From positions 1-45,100 of the forward strand of contig CAKTZR010000022.1 of the NCBI GenBank assembly GCA_934636105.1: DNA of 45,100 nt, in the 5' to 3' direction. Source of the DNA: an uncultured Clostridia bacterium (lineage in GTDB: Bacteria > Bacillota > Clostridia > Christensenellales > Aristaeellaceae). The translations under genes and the position numbers were made by a program. Below are positions 31,179-38,947 of this stretch, piece after piece. Under the pieces are notes generated by a model, which saw nothing but the letters and a program-made list of their open reading frames with translations, made no database searches and was not told where the DNA came from. Position 1 is the stretch's first letter. Each line of letters starts with the position of its first letter.

Positions 31179-32698
31179 GCAAAAAGATAGCGGTTTTTCT
31201 TCGGCAGGCGGCGCTTTGGCTCTTTGTGCTGACCATGGCCGGGCTGACGATCTGCGCAGTCGTTTGGAGCGCGGACAATCAGGCCGTGGATAATCGATTC
31301 AGCCAGCATGTGGAGCTGGTGCGGGACGGGCTGCTCTCCGGCGCGCTGCTGTCGGCGGTCGTGCTGGCGGTCTACCTGGCGGTGCATGCGCTGATTGAGC
31401 GATTCGGCGGCTTGAAGCTGGATGCGGCGCTCGGTGCGCTGTGGCTGGCGGCGGCGTGCGCGTGGATTTTTGCGGTGCAGATGCTGCCGTGGGTGGACGC
31501 GGGCAAGGTGCTTGATGGCGCGATTGCGTTTGCGCAGGACGATTTTGCCGCGCTGCATTACGAGGTGATGGATTATTTCAACATCTACACCTATCAGCTG
31601 GGGCTGGTTTTCCCGCTGGAGCTGCTGGCGCGGCTGTTTCCGAAGGTGGATTTGAACCTGCTGGCGCAGTGCCTCAATGCGGCGCTCGGCGTGGCGGGGG
31701 CGGGCGTTTTGGCGGCGCTGGCGCAGGAACTTTGCGGCGAGAAAAGGGCGGCGACGGCGGCCGCAACGCTGTATCTGCTCAGTATGCCGACGTGGCTGTA
31801 TTGCACGTTCGTCTATAACGTGAACCTGATGCTGCTGCTCTGCGCGGGCGGCGCATTCTGCTTTGCGCGCTATGCGCATACGGGGCGGATTGGCTTTGGC
31901 GCAGGCTACACGGTCTGCATCGGCCTTGCGATGGCCGCTAAGCCGAATGCGGCAGTTGCAGCGCTGGCGCTGTTGATCTGCGCGCTGCTGCATGGGCTGC
32001 AAAACCGGGATTGGAAAATCGTGTTGCTGGCGGTCGGCTCGCTGCTGCTGGGGCGCGGCGTGCTTTCGCTGATTATTTCGTGGTATGCCGCCCGAAGCGG
32101 AGTGACTTTCCGCTACGATATCACCATGACCGCGCGGCTGGCGATGGGCATGCAGGATTCGCTCATTGCGCCGGGCTGGTACAACGGCTACACGGAAATG
32201 TCCTGCCCGCCGGAGATGACATTGGAGAAGGAAAAGGCGCAGGCCATGGCGGATATCGCCGCGCGGCTTTGCTGGATGCGGGAAAATCCGGCGCTGACGG
32301 CGAAATTCTACAAGGAGAAGCTGCTGACAATGTGGCTCGATCCGGCTTATGAAAGCATGTGGATGGGCGCGGTGAGCCGCAAGCTGGGTGCGATGAACGG
32401 TTTGGCGAACGAAATCTATCGCGATAATACGGCGATTCATCGCGCGATGATGGCCTACATGAACGCGGCGCAGAACGTCGTCTTCGGCCTTGCGGCGCTG
32501 GGCGGCGTGCGGCTGATGAAGCGGAAAAACGACATGGCGGCGCTCGCGCTGCCGGTGACGATTCTCGGCGGGGTGCTGTATCATTTGCTGTTCGAAGCGA
32601 AGGCGCAGTATGCTTATCCCTACATGGTCTACATGCTGCCGCTGGCGGCGGCTGGGCTTTGCGGGCTGGAAAACAGGTTAAAGGGGAAGAAACCATGA
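31175..32698 (+). CDS. GT-C/PMT-like polytopic membrane protein, paralogue 2
   Basis: 507 residues from ATG 31175 (ATGA overlap). It shares with its neighbours a YQLGLVFPLELLARLFP segment (near residue 138), GVTFRYDITMTARLAMGMQ, WYNGYTEMSCP, FYKEKLLTMWLDPAYESMW and YHLLFEAKAQYAYPYMVYMLP. It is much closer to paralogue 3 than to paralogue 1 in these segments, so the second duplication is the younger. A role in adding sugars to a surface polymer or protein is inferred from the fold family only. Confidence 0.78.
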   Translation: MSKKIAVFLRQAALWLFVLTMAGLTICAVVWSADNQAVDNRFSQHVELVRDGLLSGALLSAVVLAVYLAVHALIERFGGLKLDAALGALWLAAACAWIFAVQMLPWVDAGKVLDGAIAFAQDDFAALHYEVMDYFNIYTYQLGLVFPLELLARLFPKVDLNLLAQCLNAALGVAGAGVLAALAQELCGEKRAATAAATLYLLSMPTWLYCTFVYNVNLMLLLCAGGAFCFARYAHTGRIGFGAGYTVCIGLAMAAKPNAAVAALALLICALLHGLQNRDWKIVLLAVGSLLLGRGVLSLIISWYAARSGVTFRYDITMTARLAMGMQDSLIAPGWYNGYTEMSCPPEMTLEKEKAQAMADIAARLCWMRENPALTAKFYKEKLLTMWLDPAYESMWMGAVSRKLGAMNGLANEIYRDNTAIHRAMMAYMNAAQNVVFGLAALGGVRLMKRKNDMAALALPVTILGGVLYHLLFEAKAQYAYPYMVYMLPLAAAGLCGLENRLKGKKP

Positions 32699-34239
32699 AA
32701 ATCGTGCGCTTTCTGCATCATGCGGCGCTGACCGTCTTTGTGCTGCTGATGGCCGGGCTGACGCTTGGCGCGCTGACGCTGACCGCGAAGAACGAGGTCA
32801 GCGACAACTTCATGCTGCAGGCGGTGACGCTGGTGTGCGCGCCGCTTGTTCGAAGCCTGCTGCTTTCGGCGCTTGCGCTGGCGGTGGTGATGGGCCTGCA
32901 CGCGCTGCTGGAAAGGTTCGGCGGCGTTCGGCTGGGCGCGGGGCTTTGCGCGCTGTGGCTGGCGGCGGCGCTTTTCTGGATTTGGGCCATCGGCATGCGG
33001 CAGAGGGCGGATGCGCAGGTAGTGCTGGTGGACGCGAGCCAGTTCGCGCGGGGCTATTACGGCGCGCTGAGCGGCGACTATTTGCAGGTTTGCAGTTATC
33101 AGCTGGGTCTATGCCTGCCGCTGCATCTGCTGGCCAAGCTCTCTTCGGTCGTGGATGTCAACGAACTGGACTTTCTGGCGCAGTGTATCAATGCGGCGCT
33201 GGGCCTTGCGGGCGCGGGCGTGCTGGCCGCGCTGGCGCAGGAGCTGTTTGAAAAGCGCGCGGCGACGGCGGTGCTGCTGCTGTATGTCGTCAGCCTGCCG
33301 ACGTTGCTGTTCGCACAGTTTGTCTATGACATCAACCTGATGATTCTGCTCTGTTCGGGCGCGATGTTCTGCATGGCCCGTTATATGCACACGGGGCGGA
33401 TCGGGTTCGGCGCGGGCTATGCGGCGCTGACCGGGGTGGCGATGGTCGTCAAACCCAACGCAGAAATTGTGGCGCTGGCGCTTTTGATCTGCGCGCTGCT
33501 GCACGCATGGACGAACAAAGACGGCAAAATCGTGCTGTTGGCGGCGCTGTCGTTTGCCATCGGCAAAGGGCTGCTCGCGCTTGTGACGGCGTGGTACGCG
33601 GCCAAGGGCGGCGTGACCTTCCGCGAGAACATCAGCATGCTGGCGCGGCTGGCGATGGGCATGCGGGAATCCCCCATCGCGGCGGGATGGTATAACAACT
33701 ATATCGACGATTTTTTCTCCGCAGATGTGACGGCACAGCAGGAAAGGGCGCAGGCGCTTGCGGATATCGGCGCGCGGCTTGGCTGGATGTGGGAAAACCC
33801 GGCGGCGGCGCTGGCGTTTTATCGGGAGAAACTGCTGACCCAGTGGCTCGACCCGGCTTACGACATGCTGTGGTCGGGCGAATTGAGCGAAAAGGTCGGG
33901 CGATACAACGGAATCATTGATTCGATCTACAGCTACAAGGACGGTCTGCGGGCCCTGCTGGATGGCTATCTGGACGCGGTGCAGACGGCGGTTTACGGCC
34001 TTGCGGCGCTGGGCGGCGTGCGGCTGATGAAAAAGAAGGGCGACGCGGCGGCGCTGATGATTCCGGTGACGGTGCTGGGCGGCGCGCTGTATCACCTGCT
34101 GTTTGAAGCGAAGGCGCAGTACGCCTATCCCTATATGATTTACATGCTGCCGCTGGCGGCGGCGGGATTGTGCACGCTGGAGGACGGCTTTGCGCGGCTG
34201 CTGGGTAAGAAAAAGCGGATGAAGCGGGAAACCGCTTGA
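32695..34239 (+). CDS. GT-C/PMT-like polytopic membrane protein, paralogue 3
   Basis: 514 residues from ATG 32695, overlapping the previous stop (ATGA). Segments match paralogue 2 nearly throughout: YQLGLCLPLHLLAKL, RYMHTGRIGFGAGYAAL, GVTFRENISMLARLAMGM, FYREKLLTQWLDPAYDMLW and YHLLFEAKAQYAYPYMIYMLP. A short basic tail ends the protein. The 4-base overlaps across all three genes imply co-translation, perhaps giving stoichiometric subunits of one complex or enzymes with different sugar specificity. Confidence 0.78.
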   Translation: MKIVRFLHHAALTVFVLLMAGLTLGALTLTAKNEVSDNFMLQAVTLVCAPLVRSLLLSALALAVVMGLHALLERFGGVRLGAGLCALWLAAALFWIWAIGMRQRADAQVVLVDASQFARGYYGALSGDYLQVCSYQLGLCLPLHLLAKLSSVVDVNELDFLAQCINAALGLAGAGVLAALAQELFEKRAATAVLLLYVVSLPTLLFAQFVYDINLMILLCSGAMFCMARYMHTGRIGFGAGYAALTGVAMVVKPNAEIVALALLICALLHAWTNKDGKIVLLAALSFAIGKGLLALVTAWYAAKGGVTFRENISMLARLAMGMRESPIAAGWYNNYIDDFFSADVTAQQERAQALADIGARLGWMWENPAAALAFYREKLLTQWLDPAYDMLWSGELSEKVGRYNGIIDSIYSYKDGLRALLDGYLDAVQTAVYGLAALGGVRLMKKKGDAAALMIPVTVLGGALYHLLFEAKAQYAYPYMIYMLPLAAAGLCTLEDGFARLLGKKKRMKRETA

Positions 34240-34269
34240 AAAAAATAGGAGAAAGACGAGGTACACCGA

Positions 34270-37260
34270 ATGAAGAAAAGAATGCTGGCGTTGGCGCTCG
34301 TGCTGCTCTCGGCGCTGTTTGCGCTGGCCGCGGCGGCGGAAGACAATCTGCCGGGCGTGGGCGACGTGATCCACGGGTTCAAGGTGACGCAGCTCTATCC
34401 GCTGGAGGAAATGGGCGGCACGGTCGTCCACATGGAGCACGAAAAGAGCGGCGCAAATCTGCTGTATCTGGCGAACGGCGATGTGAACCGTTCGTTCACC
34501 ATCGGTTTCCGCACGAAGTACGACAACGACAAGGGCGTGCCGCATGTGTTTGAGCATGCCTGTTTGAGCGGCAGCGAGAAATATCCCGATCCGTCGCTGT
34601 TCTTTGCGATGATGAACCAGACCTACAACACGTTCATGAACGCGATGACGGCGACGGACAACACGATGTACCCGGAGAGCAGCCTTTCCGAAGATCAACT
34701 GTACGTCTATGCGGATTTTGTGATGGACGGCGTGCTGCATCCACTGGTGGTCAGCGACGAGCGATCCATGATGCGCGAGGCCTATCGCTATGAGCTGACG
34801 GACAAGGACGCGGAGATTACGCTCAGCGGCACGGTATACAGCGAGATGCTCGGCGCGCTGAGCATGAACCAGCGCCACCTGTACGACCTGTACAAGCTGA
34901 TGTATCCGGGCAGCTACACCTCCACGAATACAGGCGGCGATCCGGACGTGATCCCGACGATGACGCAGGCGGACTTGCAGGAATTCCACAGCACGTATTA
35001 TCACCCGTCCAACGCGCTGATCGTGCTGACGGGCGAACTGGATCTGGACCGTTTCCTTGCACTGATCGACGGGGACTATTTGAGCGCCTACGACGCGCAG
35101 ACGGTGGCCATCACGGACGAGAACAACCAGCCGTGGACGGGCTTTAAGGAAGGCCGCACCGTTGCGCCTGCGACGGAAGGCAGCGAGGTGCAGACGATTG
35201 TCAGCTATGCGTTCGCGCTGGAGGGCATCACGGAGGAGGAAGAAGCCGTGATGGAAAATCTGGCGGACGTGCTGGGCATGGAAAGCTCGCCGTATATCCA
35301 GAAAATGAACGAGCGCCTGCCCGCCGCGCAGGCGGTTGTCGGGCTGCTCAACCGCGATTTGGGCAAGGACCCGACTCTGATTTTCCAGATGCTCGGCGCG
35401 GACGACGGCGACGAGGACGAGTTCAAGGCGATTGTTGATGAAACCATTGCGGAAATTCTGGAAAACGGCGTAGATCAGGAATCGCTGGCGGCCATCTGCC
35501 AGAATCGGCGGTTCAGTGTGGAGCTGGGCAACGACAACCCGAGCCGCGGCTTGAGCTTCGCGGAGGACGCCATCACCCGCTGGGCGCATGACGGCGACGT
35601 GAAGGCCTATCAAACGGAATACGAGGTTTTTAACAAGCTGGGCGAATACGTTGAAAACGATGCGTTTGACGCGATTTTCAAAAAATACATGACCAGCCCG
35701 GCGAGAAGCGTGCTGCTGGCGACCGTCACCCAGCCGGGCTTGCAGAAGCTGAACGACGAGCGGCTGGCCATGGAGCTGCAAGACATGAAGGCCGCGATGA
35801 CCGACGAGGAAATCGACGCGCTGATTGCCAAAACAGCGGATTTTGCCGCGTGGACGGAAGCAAATGCAAACAGCACGATGATCGACCAGATGAAGGCTGT
35901 CAGCGCGCAGGACCTGCCGGAGGAGCTGACCGTTTACAACGCCGAAGCGAAGGACGTGGACGGCGTTCGGATGATTACCTCCACGGTGGAGATTGGCGAT
36001 TTGACCGCGGTGGGCATGGTGCTGGATACCTCGGCCGTACCGGCGGACAAGCTGAGCGAGTTTTCCTTCTACGCGTCGCTGCTGGGCAGCATGCCGACGG
36101 AAAATTACACCGTGGAAGCGCTGCAAACCAAGGCGGCGCTGCTGACCAACTCGATTTCCATTGACGTGGGCGCGCTGGAGCTGGAGGGCGGCGGCTATGC
36201 GCCGATGCTGATGGCGCAGTTTGTCAGCATGAAGGACGACGTTGACGAGGCTATGGCGCTGGTCGAGGAGATTCTGACGAAAACCAGTCTGGACGACACC
36301 GACCAGCTGATGATGAACGCGATGCAGGCCGCGTTTATGCCCGGCTATATCGCGCAGAACGACCCCACCCAGCTGGCGAACATCCTTCTGCCCGCGATGA
36401 CGACGCAGGCGGGTAAATATAACTATTTCGTCAGTTTTTTGCAAACCGATTTTGCGGAAAGCCTGCTGGATATGGACGAAAGCGAGCTGGAAGCGGCCAA
36501 GGCGGACATGGAGCAGGTTTGGCGGCTCGCGCTGAACGGCAACAATGCGTCGGCCTTCTGCATCGGCGACGAGGAAGCGCAGGCGAAGGCGGAGCAGGCG
36601 GCGACCGCGTTCATTGCCACGCTCGACCATACGGAACGCGAGGCCGTGGATTACATGGCGCTGGATACGGGCCTGCACGGCAATGTTGCGGTGGAAGTGC
36701 CGGGCAGTGTGCAATACAACTATCTGGTTCTGCCGACGAAGGAAACCGGGTTTGCGTACAGCGGCAAGGCAGACGTGATGACCGCGATGGTCAGCGACCA
36801 GCTGATGATTCCGATCATGCGCTTCCAATATTCGGCCTACGGCGCGAGCGCGGGCATGGGCAAGCGAAACCTGATCATTTCCACCTACCGCGACCCAAAC
36901 CTCGCGACGACCTATGAGGTTTTCGGTCAGCTGGGCGATATGATCCGCGCGCTTGACCTGACGCAGGACGATTTGGATGGGTACATCACCAGCGCGTTCG
37001 GCACGCTGGCCATGCCGATGTCGGCGATTGGCGGCGGCGCGGCGGCGGTCAACGACGTGCTGCAAGGCACGGATACGTTCGGCGAGACGAAGGAGAAGAT
37101 GCACGTCATGAAGCAGTTCACGCCGGAGGACGTGCAGACCTACGCGGCGATGTTTGACAGGCTGGCCGAGCAGGGCGTAAAGCTATGCATCGGTTCGGCG
37201 GCGGAAATCGAGGAGAACGCCGGGATGTTTGACACGATTCTCAGCGATTGGGCGGAGTAA
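34270..37260 (+). CDS. Exported M16C (insulinase/PreP-like) zinc metallopeptidase
   Basis: 996 residues. A signal peptide (LALALVLLSALFALAAAAE) is followed by the inverted zinc motif HVFEH at residues 92-96 in the context GVPHVFEH-ACLSGSEKYP, typical of the M16C subfamily. A downstream REAYRYEL...TVYSEMLGA segment supplies the distal Glu. The length fits a single chain carrying all four M16 domains that close round a peptide. M16C members are normally cytosolic or organellar in the best studied cases; here export is predicted. It probably degrades peptides outside the membrane, perhaps signal or surface peptides made available by the operon. It is the last gene of the 27142-37260 operon. Confidence 0.9.
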   Translation: MKKRMLALALVLLSALFALAAAAEDNLPGVGDVIHGFKVTQLYPLEEMGGTVVHMEHEKSGANLLYLANGDVNRSFTIGFRTKYDNDKGVPHVFEHACLSGSEKYPDPSLFFAMMNQTYNTFMNAMTATDNTMYPESSLSEDQLYVYADFVMDGVLHPLVVSDERSMMREAYRYELTDKDAEITLSGTVYSEMLGALSMNQRHLYDLYKLMYPGSYTSTNTGGDPDVIPTMTQADLQEFHSTYYHPSNALIVLTGELDLDRFLALIDGDYLSAYDAQTVAITDENNQPWTGFKEGRTVAPATEGSEVQTIVSYAFALEGITEEEEAVMENLADVLGMESSPYIQKMNERLPAAQAVVGLLNRDLGKDPTLIFQMLGADDGDEDEFKAIVDETIAEILENGVDQESLAAICQNRRFSVELGNDNPSRGLSFAEDAITRWAHDGDVKAYQTEYEVFNKLGEYVENDAFDAIFKKYMTSPARSVLLATVTQPGLQKLNDERLAMELQDMKAAMTDEEIDALIAKTADFAAWTEANANSTMIDQMKAVSAQDLPEELTVYNAEAKDVDGVRMITSTVEIGDLTAVGMVLDTSAVPADKLSEFSFYASLLGSMPTENYTVEALQTKAALLTNSISIDVGALELEGGGYAPMLMAQFVSMKDDVDEAMALVEEILTKTSLDDTDQLMMNAMQAAFMPGYIAQNDPTQLANILLPAMTTQAGKYNYFVSFLQTDFAESLLDMDESELEAAKADMEQVWRLALNGNNASAFCIGDEEAQAKAEQAATAFIATLDHTEREAVDYMALDTGLHGNVAVEVPGSVQYNYLVLPTKETGFAYSGKADVMTAMVSDQLMIPIMRFQYSAYGASAGMGKRNLIISTYRDPNLATTYEVFGQLGDMIRALDLTQDDLDGYITSAFGTLAMPMSAIGGGAAAVNDVLQGTDTFGETKEKMHVMKQFTPEDVQTYAAMFDRLAEQGVKLCIGSAAEIEENAGMFDTILSDWAE

Positions 37261-37271
37261 GAAGTGAAATC

Positions 37272-37312
37272 AAAAAACACGTTTTCCAACAAAATCGGAG
37301 ACGTGTTTTTTT
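37272..37312 (+). terminator. Terminator closing the six-gene envelope operon
   Basis: AAAAAACACGT (37272-37282) pairs with ACGTGTTTTTT (37301-37311) across an 18-base loop. The GC-poor stem ends directly in the T-run, 11 bases after the M16C stop. Confidence 0.7.
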
Positions 37313-37336
37313 GATGGACTTCGCAGTTAAGGAAAA

Positions 37337-37419
37337 GTGAAAAATTTCGCACATTCTTCTTGACATGCGTCGATTGATGTGATATATTTACCACATCAGT
37401 GAAGTGAGAAATATCTCAC
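37337..37419 (+). promoter_or_regulatory. Three operator-like inverted repeats around the promoter
   Basis: O1 GTGAAAAATTTCGCAC (37337-37352) and O3 GTGAGAAATATCTCAC (37404-37419) share 13 of 16 bases and the plan GTGARA-N4-TCKCAC. O2 is a GATGTG-N10-CACATC repeat (37376-37397) that covers the -10. They bracket and overlap the promoter of an operon ending with an Xre-type regulator, so autorepression is likely. Confidence 0.6.
37360..37388 (+). promoter_or_regulatory. Sigma-A promoter of the membrane protein/Xre operon
   Basis: TTGACA (37360-37365) and TATATT (37383-37388), 17-base spacer, 54 bases before ATG 37443. The core lies between two matching operator-like repeats, with a third inverted repeat over the -10. 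Confidence 0.8.
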
Positions 37420-37442
37420 ATACAATCAAGGAGAGAGGAATT

Positions 37443-37850
37443 ATGAAAAAGGTATCGCTGCGGGAACTGGTTGCGGACAAAATCGTCTTTGCCGTGCTGA
37501 TTGCGGTGTATTATTGGATGTGGGCGAGGAACGACTGGCGGGAATCCTACAAAACCATCCAGTTTGTCGTCTTTGCTTTCTCGTTTTACTATTTCGTCAA
37601 TCGTTCCATACGGCTCAAAAAATACAAGCAGGAAGCCGTGGATGAAATGGCCGAAACGAATTTGAAGCGGTGCGATTCCATCTGCCTGAAAATCGGCGCG
37701 GCGGCAATCGTGGTCATCGGCTTTGCCTGCGCGGTCGGCAGAATGGTGCTGACGACGGAAGTTATCGGGTATGGCCTGATGGGGACGCTGGTGGCGCTTG
37801 CGGTCATCCGCACCGTGATTTTCTGCGTGATGGACAAAGAGGGTATTTGA
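37443..37850 (+). CDS. Small four-helix membrane protein paired with an Xre regulator
   Basis: 135 residues; ATG 37443 follows AGGAGAGAGG. Four hydrophobic segments (IVFAVLIAVYYWMW, TIQFVVFAFSFYYFV, IGAAAIVVIGFACAV and GLMGTLVALAVIRTVIF) with a charged cytoplasmic loop between the second and third. I do not recognise the family beyond the common clostridial pairing of a small DUF-type membrane protein with a short Xre regulator. The regulator begins 2 bases after this stop. It may sense a membrane-active compound or modulate the regulator. Confidence 0.65.
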   Translation: MKKVSLRELVADKIVFAVLIAVYYWMWARNDWRESYKTIQFVVFAFSFYYFVNRSIRLKKYKQEAVDEMAETNLKRCDSICLKIGAAAIVVIGFACAVGRMVLTTEVIGYGLMGTLVALAVIRTVIFCVMDKEGI

Positions 37851-37852
37851 CG

Positions 37853-38062
37853 ATGGCGCTGCACACCAAAATCAGGGAGTATCGGGAAAACCGGGGCATG
37901 AAGCAGGCCGAGCTGGCCGAACAGGTCGGCGTGCGGCGCGAAACCATCGTCAATCTTGAAAAAGGCAAATATAATCCGTCACTCAAGCTGGCGATGGATA
38001 TCGCCCAACTTTTTGACACGACGGTGGAAGAACTGTTTTGCTACACGGACGACGAGCCGTGA
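37853..38062 (+). CDS. Xre-family HTH transcriptional regulator
   Basis: 69 residues, a bare HTH_3 domain: IREYRENRGMKQAELAEQVGVRRETIVNLEKGKYNPSLKLAMDIAQLF, then VEELFCYTD. The recognition helix is around VRRETIVNLE. This minimal type (DUF-paired, MTxxKIRxxRxxxGxxQxELA) usually represses its own operon. The GTGARA-N4-TCKCAC repeats around the promoter are the obvious sites. Its end is only 4 bases from the end of a convergent gene, with no terminator between. Confidence 0.9.
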   Translation: MALHTKIREYRENRGMKQAELAEQVGVRRETIVNLEKGKYNPSLKLAMDIAQLFDTTVEELFCYTDDEP

Positions 38063-38066
38063 GCGC

Positions 38067-38831
38067 TCAGCGGACGAGCGGCAGGAGCAGCAGCGTCAGG
38101 ACGAGGCAGAGGAGCACGGCGCAGAAGCAGCAGAGGAACGTGCCCTGCGAAATATCGCCGGAAACGGGGGCGTGGGTATCGGTGTCATCCTGCGCGACGC
38201 CCAGAATGCTCATCAGGCGGGTCTGCGCGTCGCGTCCCTTTGTGCGGAAAGGGTTGCGCCCCGTCACGCCGCAGCACAGAAGCATCAGCGCTTTAAACAG
38301 CGCGTCCATAGGATGAATAAGCAGACCGAGCAGGCGATCCGCCTGCTCGTTTTTGCTGCTGACGGCGGTTAAGGCAAGGAAGCCCCAGCCCAGCGCGGCG
38401 GACAGGCGGAGCGGCAGGCCGACGGCCATCAGCACGAGCGGCACGCAGACATGCGCGACGAAAGCCGGGGCAAGCGCGGCGCAGGTTTCGCGGACGAGGG
38501 CTTCGTAGGCGGGAATATCGCGGGAGTACGCGCCGGAATCCAGCTCGCGCTTGGCCGCGCCGCTTTTAGGAATGCGCGCAAGGCCGAAAATCGGAAACGC
38601 CATCAGCACGGCTTCGACCGCCGGATGAATCAACGCGAGGAGGAACGGCACGAGCATCAGCGTCAGCAGAAACGCCGGGAAGGCGAGCGGACGCGAGGCG
38701 CGCGCATCGAGCCGTTCAAACAGGGCGTAGAGCTTTTGCAGCGCGCGGGCGAGAAGATCGGCGAATTTCGGCGCGGCGCAGTAGAGGATGAACGCGAGGA
38801 GAAGCGCGGCGGGATAGGCGAGAAGACGCAT
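38067..38831 (-). CDS. Polytopic membrane protein, distant CobD/CbiB-like
   Basis: 254 residues with several membrane segments. The middle part VRETCAALAPAFVAHVCVPL, then SAALGWGFLALTAVSSKNEQ and DALFKALMLL, has the spacing seen in adenosylcobinamide-phosphate synthase (pattern VE..AEN..DGV.APL...A.NTLDSM.GYKNE). But the usual ENT..DG and NTLDSM residues are not kept, so CobD activity is doubtful. No cobalamin genes are nearby. The start has only a weak ribosome site. It faces the Xre gene with a 4-base gap and follows tmcAL by 114 bases on the same strand. Confidence 0.45.
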   Translation of the reverse strand: MRLLAYPAALLLAFILYCAAPKFADLLARALQKLYALFERLDARASRPLAFPAFLLTLMLVPFLLALIHPAVEAVLMAFPIFGLARIPKSGAAKRELDSGAYSRDIPAYEALVRETCAALAPAFVAHVCVPLVLMAVGLPLRLSAALGWGFLALTAVSSKNEQADRLLGLLIHPMDALFKALMLLCCGVTGRNPFRTKGRDAQTRLMSILGVAQDDTDTHAPVSGDISQGTFLCCFCAVLLCLVLTLLLLPLVR

Positions 38832-38927
38832 GGAAAAGACCTGCCTTTTTTAGTTCATAGGAAATTGCAGCCAATCGGCCGCGTGTGCGAAAGCTTGAGT
38901 TTTTGCAAACTTTGGCGGAAGTGCGAA

Positions 38928-38947
38928 CGGCCTCAGGCCGCTTTTTT
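38928..38947 (+). terminator. Plus-strand terminator with no plus-strand gene just before it
   Basis: CGGCC-TCA-GGCCG (38928-38940) followed by C and six T on the plus strand. The nearest plus-strand gene ends at 38062, so this may end the Xre operon transcript after it has passed antisense through the CobD-like gene. On the minus strand it has no T-run; it lies directly after the tmcAL stop. Confidence 0.6.

Noticed and set aside
33109..37104. A 1331-residue open frame antisense to the M16C gene and paralogue 3
   Set aside because: The sense strand has a clear HVFEH peptidase and coupled membrane genes; the antisense product is His/Arg-rich with no domain.
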